Source: CAZYJR01 sp964647905 (GTDB lineage Bacteria > Desulfobacterota > DSM-4660 > Desulfatiglandales > HGW-15). Taken from it: 64,000 nucleotides of DNA. The stretch spans positions 1 to 64,000 of the forward strand of contig CAZYJR010000016.1 of assembly GCA_964647905.1 (NCBI GenBank). The letters run 5' to 3'. Of the stretch, positions 1 through 7,935 are shown piece after piece. A program made the position numbers and the translations under genes. The notes below the pieces were generated by a model. It was not told the DNA's origin and searched no databases. It saw nothing but the letters and a program-made list of their open reading frames with translations. Within the stretch, counting starts at the first letter, position 1. Each line of letters opens with the position of its first letter.

Positions 1-814
1 ACTGCTCCCGCTCCATGGCATAGGTGGTCACCGTGTCCAGGCAGGCCTGGGCCAGGCCCACGCCGCCTGCAGCGGCCGAGAGCCGGGTCTGGTTGAGGGA
101 GCTGAATACGATCTTTGCGCCGTCCCCGGGCTTTCCCAGTATGTTTTCCTTGGGGATCTTGGCGTCTTCCAGGATCACCTCGCCCGTGGGTGAAGACCTG
201 GATCCCATCTTGTCCAGGTCCGTGGTGGTGATCCCGTCGAAGTTCCTGGGCTCGATCACGAAGGCCGACAGGCCCCTGCTCTTGGCCTCCCGGTCGGTGT
301 AGGCGTAGTAGACCAGTACATCGGCCACGGTGGCATTGGAGATCCAGGTCTTGTATCCGTTCAGCAGCCAGTGATCGCCCTTGTCCTCGGCCGTTGATTT
401 CAAGGCCATGACGTCAGATCCCGCGTTCGGCTCGGTGATGGCGAATCCGCCCAGGTATTCGCCGCTTACCAGCTTGGGGACGTACTTTTCCTTGGCCTCG
501 TCCGTTCCGTACTTGTAGATGGTGTAGGCGCAGCCCAAAGCGGACATGTTGACCTGGACCCTGAGGGAGCTCGAGGCCCTGGCGATCTCCTCGGTGAGGA
601 TCATGGCCGCCAGCCAGCCCATCTCGTTTCCGCCGTACTCCTCCGGGATCACGGTGCCGAAAAATCCCAGCTCGGCCATGGGCTTTACCACTTCCTCGTA
701 AGGGAAATAGTGCTTTTCGTCCCACTCGTCTGCATAAGGCGCGATCTTTTCCTTGGCAAAGTCACGTGCCATATCACGCAGCATCTGGAGTTCTTCACTC
801 AGTGCAAAATCCAT
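1..814 (-). CDS. Glutaryl-CoA dehydrogenase (non-decarboxylating type), C-terminus cut by window
   Basis: This is a flavin acyl-CoA dehydrogenase running off the left edge; about 271 N-terminal residues are present. It begins MDFALSEELQMLRDMARDF and contains the substrate/FAD-loop motifs GFFGTVIPEEYGG, GGFAITEPNAGSDV and KTWISNA. From memory it is strikingly close to the non-decarboxylating glutaryl-CoA dehydrogenase of Desulfococcus, which oxidises glutaryl-CoA to glutaconyl-CoA during anaerobic degradation of aromatic and dicarboxylic acids. The catalytic Glu lies in the missing part. The ATG is preceded by a strong GGAGGAG about 7 bases away. A general short-chain acyl-CoA dehydrogenase is the alternative; the family is certain, the substrate is inferred. 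Confidence 0.85.
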   Translation of the reverse strand, partial: MDFALSEELQMLRDMARDFAKEKIAPYADEWDEKHYFPYEEVVKPMAELGFFGTVIPEEYGGNEMGWLAAMILTEEIARASSSLRVQVNMSALGCAYTIYKYGTDEAKEKYVPKLVSGEYLGGFAITEPNAGSDVMALKSTAEDKGDHWLLNGYKTWISNATVADVLVYYAYTDREAKSRGLSAFVIEPRNFDGITTTDLDKMGSRSSPTGEVILEDAKIPKENILGKPGDGAKIVFSSLNQTRLSAAAGGVGLAQACLDTVTTYAMEREQ

Positions 815-840
815 AAATTCTCCTCCTTGCTCCTCCTAAA

Positions 841-870
841 ATAATTGCCGTCCCAAGTCTAAACGCTCAA
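841..870 (-). promoter_or_regulatory. Candidate sigma70-like promoter of the acyl-CoA dehydrogenase gene
   Basis: On the minus strand TTGAGC (870-865) and AATTAT (846-841) are 18 bases apart, just upstream of the strong ribosome binding site of the dehydrogenase gene. The -35 matches 5 of 6 and the -10 matches 4 of 6 positions of the consensus, so this is only a candidate. The rest of the divergent gap up to 1048 shows no other feature. Confidence 0.3.
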
Positions 871-1048
871 TTGCGTAAGAGGCCTGAAATCGAAAAATCT
901 ACCTGATAAGGCCCTGGATGGCAACCAAATTATGCCGGTTCGGGCCGGACCGAGGCTGCGGGCCGGCACCGGAAAGTCGTTTATGCATGGGCCCTCTCTG
1001 GTGTAACATTGACCCTACGGCACAAAAGTCTGACAGGAGGGTGCGGGT

Positions 1049-2887
1049 ATGGCGCGCATGGACACGGAACGCATCGCCCAGATACTGGATGCAATCGAGG
1101 ACGGGGTCTACGTAATCGGCCGGGACTTGGATCTCGAGTACATGAACAAGCCCATGCAGGACGACTTCGGCAGGGAGTCCCGGGGCAAGTGCCACCGGAT
1201 ACTCTACGGTTTATCCAATGTCTGTCCTTGGTGCCGGGCCGAGGAGGTGTTCTCCGGAAAAGAGGTCCAGTGGGAGCACACGGTCCCCGGGGAGGGGCGC
1301 ATCTTCGAGGTCACCGAGTATCCGGTTCACAACCCGGACGGTACGATCTCCAAGGTCAGCATATACAGGGACGTGACCAGGAGGAAACAGCGCGAGCGGG
1401 CGATAAGGGCCACCAGGGAGGACTATGTCAGGCTGTTCGAGAACGTGGGCGTTGGGGTTTATCTGAGCAGCAAGGAGGGAAAATTCCTGAACGCCAACCA
1501 GGCCCTCATCGACATGCTGGGTTACGAGAGCAAGAAGGAGTTCCTGGAGATGGACATCACCCGGGATCTCTATGTCAGGCCCTCGGACCGAAAAGAGTTC
1601 CAGGAAATGATCGAAAGAGACGGCAGGGTGATCGACTACGAGGCGGAGCTGAAGCGCAAAGACGGGACGCCGGTGCCCGTCATACTCACCAGCCATGTGC
1701 GGCGCGACGCCGGGGGGCGGGTTACGGGCTACGAAGGGATCATAGCGGATCAGTCCCAGAGAAAACGCATGGAAGGGGAGCTGAGGGAGGCCTATGACTT
1801 CTTGAACAAGATAATCCAGAGTTCGCCCAACGCCATTATCGCAACGGACCTGAAGGGTGAGATTGTGCTCTGGAACCGGGCGGCCGAGGAGACCTTGGGC
1901 TACAAGGCGGAGGAGGTCATAAGGCGGATGAATATCCGCCAGATCTACCCCGAGGGGATGGCCCGGCAGGTAATGAGAATGATGAGGAGCCCCGAGTACG
2001 GAGGCGTTGGGCGCCTGCGCTCCTACCCCATGGTCTACTTGAGGAGGGACGGCGAGGTGGTGGAGGGAAACCTCTCCGCTTCCATCATCTACGACCCCAA
2101 GGGAAAGGAAATAGCCTCGGTGGGGATCTTTGTGGATCTCAAGGAGCGGCTGGAAATGGAGCGGAGCTTGAGGGAGACCCAAGAAAAGCTACTGCAGTCC
2201 GAGAAGCTGGCCGCGATGGGCAAGCTCACCAGCCAGATCGCCCACGAGCTCAACAACCCGCTATACGGCATAATGAACACCCTGGAGCTCTTGAAAGGAG
2301 AGATCCCTCCGGAGAGCAAACGCCGGCGCATACTGGAGATGGCTCTCTCCGAGACGGTCCGCCTGACCGAGCTGCTTCGCAAGATGCTCAACTTCTCCAG
2401 GCCTGACGAGGAGGAGAGGCGGCCCACCGACATGAACACCATCCTGGACGAGATCCTGCTCCTGGTGGGAAAGCAGCTCCAGGAGCACAGCATAAGGGTC
2501 AGCACCTCTTTTCAACAGGACCTGCCCCGTGTCCTGGCTTCCAGGAACGAGCTCCGCCAGGTCTTCCTGAACATGATCGCCAATGCCAGGGACGCCATGC
2601 CGGAGGGAGGAAACCTGGGGGTGGCAACGAGTTCCCGGGACGGCGAGGTCAGGATCACCGTCTCGGACACCGGAGTGGGGATAAAAGAGGAGCATTTGAA
2701 CAAGATATTCGACGCCTTTTTCACCACCAAGGACAACGTAAAGGACGTGGGTCTGGGCCTGAGCGTCTGCTATGGGTTTGTGGAGAGCCACGGCGGTGAC
2801 ATCAGGGTGGAGAGCGAATACGGCCGGGGAACGACCTTCACCGTCATCCTGCCCGCCTATTCCGAGGACGTGCCCTCAGAGGGGTGA
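1049..2887 (+). CDS. Three-PAS sensor histidine kinase with a Cys-rich first PAS
   Basis: This 612-residue soluble sensor kinase has no membrane segment. It has PAS domains at about 8-115, 125-245 and 255-370, a HisKA phosphoacceptor region (QIAHELNNPLYG, about residue 400) and a HATPase domain with NMIANARDAM, DTGVGI and GLGLSV boxes. The first PAS has a cysteine cluster, CHRILYGLSNVCPWC, a pattern seen in deltaproteobacterial PAS proteins and possibly a metal or redox site. The ATG at 1049 has an AGGAGG 9 bases upstream. The next gene on the same strand is a receiver protein, so the two probably form a two-component pair. The signal sensed is unknown; a cytoplasmic redox or metabolite cue is likely. 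Confidence 0.9.
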   Translation: MARMDTERIAQILDAIEDGVYVIGRDLDLEYMNKPMQDDFGRESRGKCHRILYGLSNVCPWCRAEEVFSGKEVQWEHTVPGEGRIFEVTEYPVHNPDGTISKVSIYRDVTRRKQRERAIRATREDYVRLFENVGVGVYLSSKEGKFLNANQALIDMLGYESKKEFLEMDITRDLYVRPSDRKEFQEMIERDGRVIDYEAELKRKDGTPVPVILTSHVRRDAGGRVTGYEGIIADQSQRKRMEGELREAYDFLNKIIQSSPNAIIATDLKGEIVLWNRAAEETLGYKAEEVIRRMNIRQIYPEGMARQVMRMMRSPEYGGVGRLRSYPMVYLRRDGEVVEGNLSASIIYDPKGKEIASVGIFVDLKERLEMERSLRETQEKLLQSEKLAAMGKLTSQIAHELNNPLYGIMNTLELLKGEIPPESKRRRILEMALSETVRLTELLRKMLNFSRPDEEERRPTDMNTILDEILLLVGKQLQEHSIRVSTSFQQDLPRVLASRNELRQVFLNMIANARDAMPEGGNLGVATSSRDGEVRITVSDTGVGIKEEHLNKIFDAFFTTKDNVKDVGLGLSVCYGFVESHGGDIRVESEYGRGTTFTVILPAYSEDVPSEG

Positions 2888-2956
2888 GTAGACCCCACCC
2901 GGCCTAGAAATATAGATTTTTTAATTTTTATGGAAAAAAGGCCAGTAATTTTTTTC

Positions 2957-2985
2957 TTGACAGCCAGCAAAAACTATAATAGATA
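2957..2985 (+). promoter_or_regulatory. AT-rich candidate promoter before the MerR-receiver gene
   Basis: A markedly AT-rich stretch (about 2905-2990) in an otherwise GC-rich sequence contains TTGACA at 2957-2962 and TATAAT at 2975-2980. Both hexamers are perfect, but only 12 bases separate them, too short for a normal sigma70 promoter. With 17-base spacing the -10 would be TAGATA at 2980-2985. It may be a promoter needing an activator or spacer distortion, or one hexamer may be coincidental. Confidence 0.35.
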
Positions 2986-3020
2986 GAAAATCAACCTCGT
3001 CTACACCCCGGAGCAGAGCC

Positions 3021-3596
3021 ATGGAAGAGATCCTGACCGTTTACAAGGCCAGCCAGTACTGCAACGTATCCTCCAAGACCATCATCAACTGGATCGATGC
3101 GGGTCACATCCCGGCCTACAAGACGGTGGGCGGGCACAGGCGAATCAGGAAATCCGACCTGGAGGCCTTCATGAGAAAGCAGGGCATACCCGTCCCGGAG
3201 GAGGACGCGGCGGAGGATGAGAAGAAGAGGATCCTGATCGTGGACGACGATCCCATAATCGTGGAGACCCTGGTGATGGCCCTGGAGGAGGAGGAGCACG
3301 ACTACGAGATAATATCCGCATCGGACGGATTCGAGGCGGGTCTCCAGGTGAATCACTTCAAGCCGCACCTCCTCATACTGGATATCATGATGCCCGACAT
3401 CAAGGGATACGAGGTGTGCAAGAAGATCAAGGAGAACGAGGATACCAAGGATACCAAGATAATAGTCCTATCAGCCTATCTGGACGACGAGAAGTTCAAG
3501 AAGATGAAGGAGTACGGGGCGGATCTGTGCTTTTCCAAGCCTCTGCCCCTGCCCAAGCTCAAGGAGGAAGTGGCGCAGCTCCTGGGCCTGACCTGA
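3021..3596 (+). CDS. Response regulator with N-terminal MerR/excisionase-like HTH and C-terminal receiver
   Basis: The 191-residue protein has reversed architecture. Residues 1-55 are a MerR/excisionase-type helix-turn-helix (LTVYKASQYCNVSSKTIINW, then KTVGGHRRIRKSDLEAFM). Residues about 70-190 are a CheY-like receiver with the acidic pair in ILIVDDDP, the phosphoacceptor Asp in LLILDIMMPD and the conserved Lys in FSKPLPLP. Most DNA-binding response regulators have the receiver first. It probably binds DNA under control of the kinase encoded just upstream and could act on the adjacent MetF genes. The ATG follows a modest GGAGCAGAGCC. The domain call is firm; targets are unknown. Confidence 0.88.
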   Translation: MEEILTVYKASQYCNVSSKTIINWIDAGHIPAYKTVGGHRRIRKSDLEAFMRKQGIPVPEEDAAEDEKKRILIVDDDPIIVETLVMALEEEEHDYEIISASDGFEAGLQVNHFKPHLLILDIMMPDIKGYEVCKKIKENEDTKDTKIIVLSAYLDDEKFKKMKEYGADLCFSKPLPLPKLKEEVAQLLGLT

Positions 3597-3663
3597 GAGG
3601 GATCCTCCCGCGCGCCCGGGCCGCCTGCGCCCCCGGCAGCGGGATCCGTTGACAGGGGAGAAT

Positions 3664-4545
3664 ATGAAGCTCAAGCAATCCCTGGATGAGAAGCGGTTCG
3701 TGGTAACCTCCGAGGTCCAGGCCCCGGCGGACGAAGACCCCCAGGCCTTGATCCGGCGGCTGGAACTGGTCCGAGGCCGGGTGGACGGGGTCACCGTTCC
3801 CGAGATGGAGCTGGAGGGCGTGGTGGGGGACACCATCCGCACCTGTGAGCTCCTGCGAAAGAACCGCTTCGAGTCCATATACCAGACCACCACGCGGGAC
3901 AAGGCCAGGCCCCAACTCCAAAAGGATCTCCTGGCCGCCCACCAGGCGGGCGTGGACAACCTGTTGGTGTTCACCGAGGACTACCGGATCACCGGGGACA
4001 GCCTCCAGGAGATGATGTTCTTCCACGTGGACGCGGGAAAGCTCCAATCGGTCCTGGAGCACCTGAGAGAAGGCGTGTCAGTGGACGGCAAGGACCTGTC
4101 TTCCAAGGCCCAGTTCAACCTGGGCGCCGGGGTGGAGTCGCGCTGGGGCAAGAATGTCCCTGACCTGGAGAAGAAGGAGATGGAGGAGATGACCCGGATC
4201 GGATCCGGATTCTTCCTGACCACCCCGGTCTTTGACGTGGATCTGTTCGAGAAGTTCATGAAAGAGGTCGGCCCTTTCGGCGTGCCGGTGATAGCCGAGG
4301 TCATGATCCTCCGTACCGCCGGAATGGCTCAATTCCTGAACCGGCACGTAAAGTCCGGGCTGGTGCCCGAGCGAATAATCCGGAAGCTCGCCTCCTCACC
4401 GGACCGTCAAAAGGCAAGCATAGAGATCTTCACCGAGATCGTGGGCGGGTTGCGCGACCTGTGCCAGGGCATCCATATCATCACCATCGGAGGCGAGGAC
4501 AAGCTCAGGCACTACCTGGATGCAGCCAAGTTAAAACGGCTCTGA
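3664..4545 (+). CDS. Divergent methylenetetrahydrofolate reductase (MetF) family protein
   Basis: The 293-residue protein is a TIM-barrel of the MetF family, beginning MKLKQSLDEKRFVVTSEVQA. It is the least typical of five MetF paralogues here. The usual Pro-Pro of the N-terminal EVxPPKG motif is replaced by QAPAD, and the LxxTGD/LSGD motif reads FTEDYRITGD. The active-site neighbourhood TVPEMELEG resembles the MetF copy at 21922, which has VVPEMANAV. The folate or flavin chemistry may therefore differ. A TTG at 3649 is in frame, but the ATG at 3664 is preceded by GGGGAG and matches the family start. It follows the MerR-receiver gene and precedes the NuoG-like operon. Confidence 0.82.
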   Translation: MKLKQSLDEKRFVVTSEVQAPADEDPQALIRRLELVRGRVDGVTVPEMELEGVVGDTIRTCELLRKNRFESIYQTTTRDKARPQLQKDLLAAHQAGVDNLLVFTEDYRITGDSLQEMMFFHVDAGKLQSVLEHLREGVSVDGKDLSSKAQFNLGAGVESRWGKNVPDLEKKEMEEMTRIGSGFFLTTPVFDVDLFEKFMKEVGPFGVPVIAEVMILRTAGMAQFLNRHVKSGLVPERIIRKLASSPDRQKASIEIFTEIVGGLRDLCQGIHIITIGGEDKLRHYLDAAKLKRL

Positions 4546-4588
4546 GGGCTTTATGAGAGGATTCTTCTCTCCATCTCTATTATCATCC

Positions 4589-4642
4589 CAATCGCAATCC
4601 CAATCGGTATCGGTATCGCAATCGATATCGCAATCGAAACCG
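4589..4642. repeat. Nine-unit degenerate hexamer repeat (NNATCG)
   Basis: Nine consecutive six-base units sit in the gap between the MetF-like gene and the NuoG-like operon: CAATCG, CAATCC, CAATCG, GTATCG, GTATCG, CAATCG, ATATCG, CAATCG, AAACCG. The core ATCG is kept in seven of nine. The array is noncoding and ends just before a GC hairpin. It resembles simple-sequence arrays that vary in length between strains. Confidence 0.85.
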
Positions 4643-4647
4643 AACCT

Positions 4648-4673
4648 CTTCCCGCCCCTCAACGGGCGGGAGG
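4648..4673. terminator. GC-rich hairpin between the MetF-like gene and the NuoG-like operon
   Basis: CCCGCCC (4651-4657) pairs perfectly with GGGCGGG (4664-4670) around a six-base loop, and flanking bases extend the stem. No long T run follows, so it is a weak intrinsic terminator candidate for the upstream gene or a leader structure for the downstream operon. Confidence 0.4.
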
Positions 4674-4757
4674 GGTTTGCGACCTGTGAATGCCCTGATT
4701 CGGGTCTTCAAGGGGTCTTTTCACAATAACGAAGGAAAGGGGTCAGGGGGAAGCCGG

Positions 4758-7412
4758 TTGGAAGAGGTCAGCCTTACCATTGACGGCAGGTCGGTCAGGG
4801 CCAGGGTGGGCGCCACTGTGATGGAAGCGGCCGGGGAAAACGGGATCCGTATCCCGTCACTCTGTCATCACCCCGAGCTCAAGCCCGCCGGCGCCTGCAG
4901 GATATGCTTGGTGGAAGACGAGGCCAGCGGCCGTATGCTGGCCTCTTGCGTCACCCCGGTGGCCAAGGACATGGCCCTGAGGACCGACTCAGAGGCGGTG
5001 ATCCGCCACCGGAGGAACATCGTCAGGCTACTCATGGCCAATCACCCGGAATCGTGCATAGTGTGCGACCAGGGCAACGCCTGCGGCCTGAGGGAGATAG
5101 CCGCCGAGCTGGGCATCGGCTCCACCGGGCTCTATCCCATGAAGCGCCACTGCGAGCTGGAGCAGGCCAATGCCTTTATCTCCAGGGATCTTTCCAAGTG
5201 CATCCTTTGCGGCCGGTGCATACGGGCGGACCATGAGCTGGTGGTGGTAGGGGCCATTGACTATCACTTCAGGGGATTCGACGCCCTCCCGGCCACCCTG
5301 CATGAAGGGCCCCTGGATCGTTCCGATTGCACATTTTGCGGCACGTGCATCTCCATGTGCCCCACCGGGGCCCTGAGGCCGAGGAACCAGGGCCATGCCG
5401 GTTCTCCGGAGAAATGGACGGCTTCGGTATGCGGGTTCTGCGGCATAGGCTGCTCCCTGGAGCTGGGAACCGCAGGGGACGTGCTGGTGGACGTCCAGCC
5501 CTCGGGCGGCCCCGAGACCCCTAATCGGTCAACGCTTTGCGTAAGGGGGCATTTCGAGCAGGACTATGTAAACGCAAAGGAGCGGCTCAGGACGCCCGGC
5601 CTGGGCCGCGGCCAAGAGCGCAAGGCCGCCGGGTGGGACCAAGCGCTGGAAAAGGCCGCGGGCGGGCTCAGGGAGATCAGGAATCACTACGGCCCCCAGA
5701 GCATAGCCTTCCTGGGATCGGCCCGGTGCAGCTTGGAGGAGAATTATCTGTTCCAGAAGATCGCCAGGGCGCTCATCGGGACCAACAACGTCCTGAGCGG
5801 GCTTCCCGGGTGGGAGGCGGCTCTCCCCGAGGACCCGGAGCCGGTCTTACCCGCCTCCGGGCCCGTCGCCACCCTCAATGATGTGGAGCAGGCCGAGGCC
5901 GTGGTGGTGATAGGAGCGGATCCCACGGAGTCCATGCCGGTCCTGGGCTACGCGGTCAAGCGGGCCGCCCGCCGGAAAGGGACTCCGGTGGTGGTGCTGG
6001 ACCCCCGCAAGACCGATCTGGTCAAGTTCTCCGCCGCCTGGATCCCGGTGAGGCCGGGCCGTGACAGCGAGGTCATTGACGCGCTTGCGGCCCTGCTGAT
6101 TGACTCCAGACGCATGGGGGGGAGCAATCCGGGGGGGGGAGGCGGCGCCCCCGGACTGGCGGAATACCTGGAGGGCCTGAGGGCGCTGGATGTCGGGGCG
6201 GTGGAAGAGGCGGGCGGGCTGCCCGCCGGGTGCCTGGAACGGGCCTCCAGGGTCCTGGCGGGCAGGGAGATCGTGTTCGTGGTGGGACACGGGATCCTGG
6301 AGCAGGACAACGCCCACCTGCCGCTCCTGGCCCTGAGGGACCTGGCCCGCATTACCGGCCGCGGCGCTGCGGCGGAGAGCTCCATGATCTTTTTGTCGCG
6401 GGAGAACAACCGGGTAGGCGCCCTGGACATGGGTTCCGCACCGGCCATGCTGCCCGGAAGGATCCGCCTCTCAGACCCTGAGGGGAGAAGACTCTGGGAG
6501 CGGGTCTGGGGGGTGAGACTCTCCCCGGACCCGGGGGTGGGGCCCGCGCGGCTGGTTCCGGAGATGGAACTCGGCAACATCAAGGCCCTCTGGGTGATGG
6601 GAGAGAACCCGCTCTCCAGCCTCCCCCAGCGCCCCCGGGTCCGGGAGGCGATGGAGGGCCTGGAGCTCCTGGTGGTGCAAGACATCCTGGAGACCGAGCT
6701 CTCCGGTATGGCGGACGTCTTGTTGCCTGCAGCCGCCTTTAGTGAAAAGCAGGGCGCATTCACCAGCGTCGAGGGCAGGATACGGGAACTCGGGCAGGCC
6801 GCGGATCCGCCCGGCCGGGCTTTGCCTGATTGGGCGATATTGGCCCGGCTCTATGACCTGCTCGCCGCATCACCCGGGGGCTACGGCTCGGTTTCCTCCA
6901 TAAGAAAGGAGATCCGGGATCACGTTCCCGGGTACCGGGGCCTGGGGGTATCCCCGGGCGGGGACGGTGCATGGGTGGAGCGGAGGCCGCCTCAGCCGGA
7001 GAGTGCGGCGCGGTTTCACGCCCCCGCCCTTGCCGCGCGCGGGGCGGATGACCGCGAATACCCGTGGACCGTGATCCTGGGTGGGATCAGGAACCACCTG
7101 GGATCGGGCACCAGGACCTCCCATTCCAGGCGTTTGAGGACCATGGGGCTTGCAGGCGACCTGGAGATCTCGCCCGGAGACGCCGCCGGGCTCGGGGTCT
7201 CTGAAGGAGAAACAGCCCTGGTCATCTCCGGGTGGGGAAGGCTGGAGAGGCGCGTTCGCCTGAGCGACCGCCTGGGCCCGGGCACGGCCTATCTGCCTAC
7301 AGGGGTGGAGGGGAACAATGCCCTGGACCTGCTCGGTCCCTCGGAAGGACGCCGGGGTGCATCAGCGGGGTGGAAGCACTGCCGGGCCAGGATTCAAAGG
7401 GCTGAGAAGTAA
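4758..7412 (+). CDS. NuoG/FdhA-like iron-sulfur protein lacking the molybdenum ligand
   Basis: The roughly 884-residue protein carries an N-terminal [2Fe-2S] domain (SLCHHPELKPAGACRICLVE), a His-Cys [4Fe-4S] motif, two ferredoxin clusters (CILCGRCIR, CTFCGTCISMCPTGA), an N7-type cluster (CGFCGIGCS) and a molybdopterin-oxidoreductase fold. In formate dehydrogenases a Cys or Sec follows the TNNVD-type segment; here the segment reads GTNNVLSGLPGWEAALPED with no Cys or TGA. It is therefore probably an electron-wiring subunit like complex I NuoG, not an active formate dehydrogenase. TTG at 4758 has AGGGGG 7 bases upstream; GTG 4686 or TTG 4677 are alternative starts. It is first in a NuoG-NuoE-NuoF-MetV-MetF operon. 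Confidence 0.85.
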   Translation: MEEVSLTIDGRSVRARVGATVMEAAGENGIRIPSLCHHPELKPAGACRICLVEDEASGRMLASCVTPVAKDMALRTDSEAVIRHRRNIVRLLMANHPESCIVCDQGNACGLREIAAELGIGSTGLYPMKRHCELEQANAFISRDLSKCILCGRCIRADHELVVVGAIDYHFRGFDALPATLHEGPLDRSDCTFCGTCISMCPTGALRPRNQGHAGSPEKWTASVCGFCGIGCSLELGTAGDVLVDVQPSGGPETPNRSTLCVRGHFEQDYVNAKERLRTPGLGRGQERKAAGWDQALEKAAGGLREIRNHYGPQSIAFLGSARCSLEENYLFQKIARALIGTNNVLSGLPGWEAALPEDPEPVLPASGPVATLNDVEQAEAVVVIGADPTESMPVLGYAVKRAARRKGTPVVVLDPRKTDLVKFSAAWIPVRPGRDSEVIDALAALLIDSRRMGGSNPGGGGGAPGLAEYLEGLRALDVGAVEEAGGLPAGCLERASRVLAGREIVFVVGHGILEQDNAHLPLLALRDLARITGRGAAAESSMIFLSRENNRVGALDMGSAPAMLPGRIRLSDPEGRRLWERVWGVRLSPDPGVGPARLVPEMELGNIKALWVMGENPLSSLPQRPRVREAMEGLELLVVQDILETELSGMADVLLPAAAFSEKQGAFTSVEGRIRELGQAADPPGRALPDWAILARLYDLLAASPGGYGSVSSIRKEIRDHVPGYRGLGVSPGGDGAWVERRPPQPESAARFHAPALAARGADDREYPWTVILGGIRNHLGSGTRTSHSRRLRTMGLAGDLEISPGDAAGLGVSEGETALVISGWGRLERRVRLSDRLGPGTAYLPTGVEGNNALDLLGPSEGRRGASAGWKHCRARIQRAEK

Positions 7413-7434
7413 GGGAAGAGGAAGGCGGTAAGAC

Positions 7435-7935
7435 ATGGCGGGAAAGGAAATCGATATCTCGGAGCTGGAGCCCATACTGGAGAGGTACCGGGGGGGCAAG
7501 TGGGCTCTGATCCCTTTGCTCCAGGATGTCCAGGAGACTTTCGGATACGTGCCGCCGGAGACCCTGGCGCCCATAGCACGGGCCTTGAATCTCTTCCCCA
7601 CCGAGGTGGAAGGTGTGGTCACCTTTTATGCAGGGTTTTCCCTCGAGCCCAAGGGGAGGTACGTGGTGAGGGTCTGCAGGGGTACCGCCTGCCATGTGCG
7701 GGGAGGACGCAGCATACTGCGTCTGATGAAAAAGGAGCTGGGCCTGGAGGAGGGCGAGACCGACCAGGACTACCGCTTCACCCTGGAGACCGTGGCCTGC
7801 CTCGGCGCCTGCTTCCTCGCACCCACCATGATGGTGAACAAGACCTACTACGGGAAGCTCTCACCGACAAAGGTAAGGAGCGTCTTGGCCCAATACGGCG
7901 GCAAAATGGAACAAGAAGGGGCGGATAAGGAATGA
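7435..7935 (+). CDS. NuoE-like thioredoxin-fold [2Fe-2S] subunit
   Basis: The 166-residue protein is the NuoE/HoxE/HydC 24-kDa-type subunit. Its four cluster cysteines are visible: CRGTAC near residue 82 and CLGAC near residue 122. An N-terminal helical part (LIPLLQDVQETFGYVPPETL) is typical of the family. It passes electrons to or from the FMN-bearing NuoF partner encoded immediately downstream; the two genes overlap by four bases (ATGA), implying translational coupling. It lies 22 bases after the NuoG-like gene. In context it belongs to an NAD(P)H-linked complex delivering electrons to MetV/MetF. Confidence 0.93.
   Translation: MAGKEIDISELEPILERYRGGKWALIPLLQDVQETFGYVPPETLAPIARALNLFPTEVEGVVTFYAGFSLEPKGRYVVRVCRGTACHVRGGRSILRLMKKELGLEEGETDQDYRFTLETVACLGACFLAPTMMVNKTYYGKLSPTKVRSVLAQYGGKMEQEGADKE

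Noticed and set aside
1211..2182. 323-codon minus-strand frame opposite the first PAS kinase
   Set aside because: No ribosome binding site or recognisable domain; it is the mirror of conserved PAS coding sequence.
4758..7412. Calling the NuoG-like protein a formate dehydrogenase
   Set aside because: The Mo/W-ligating Cys or Sec is missing from the expected segment, and no TGA is present there.
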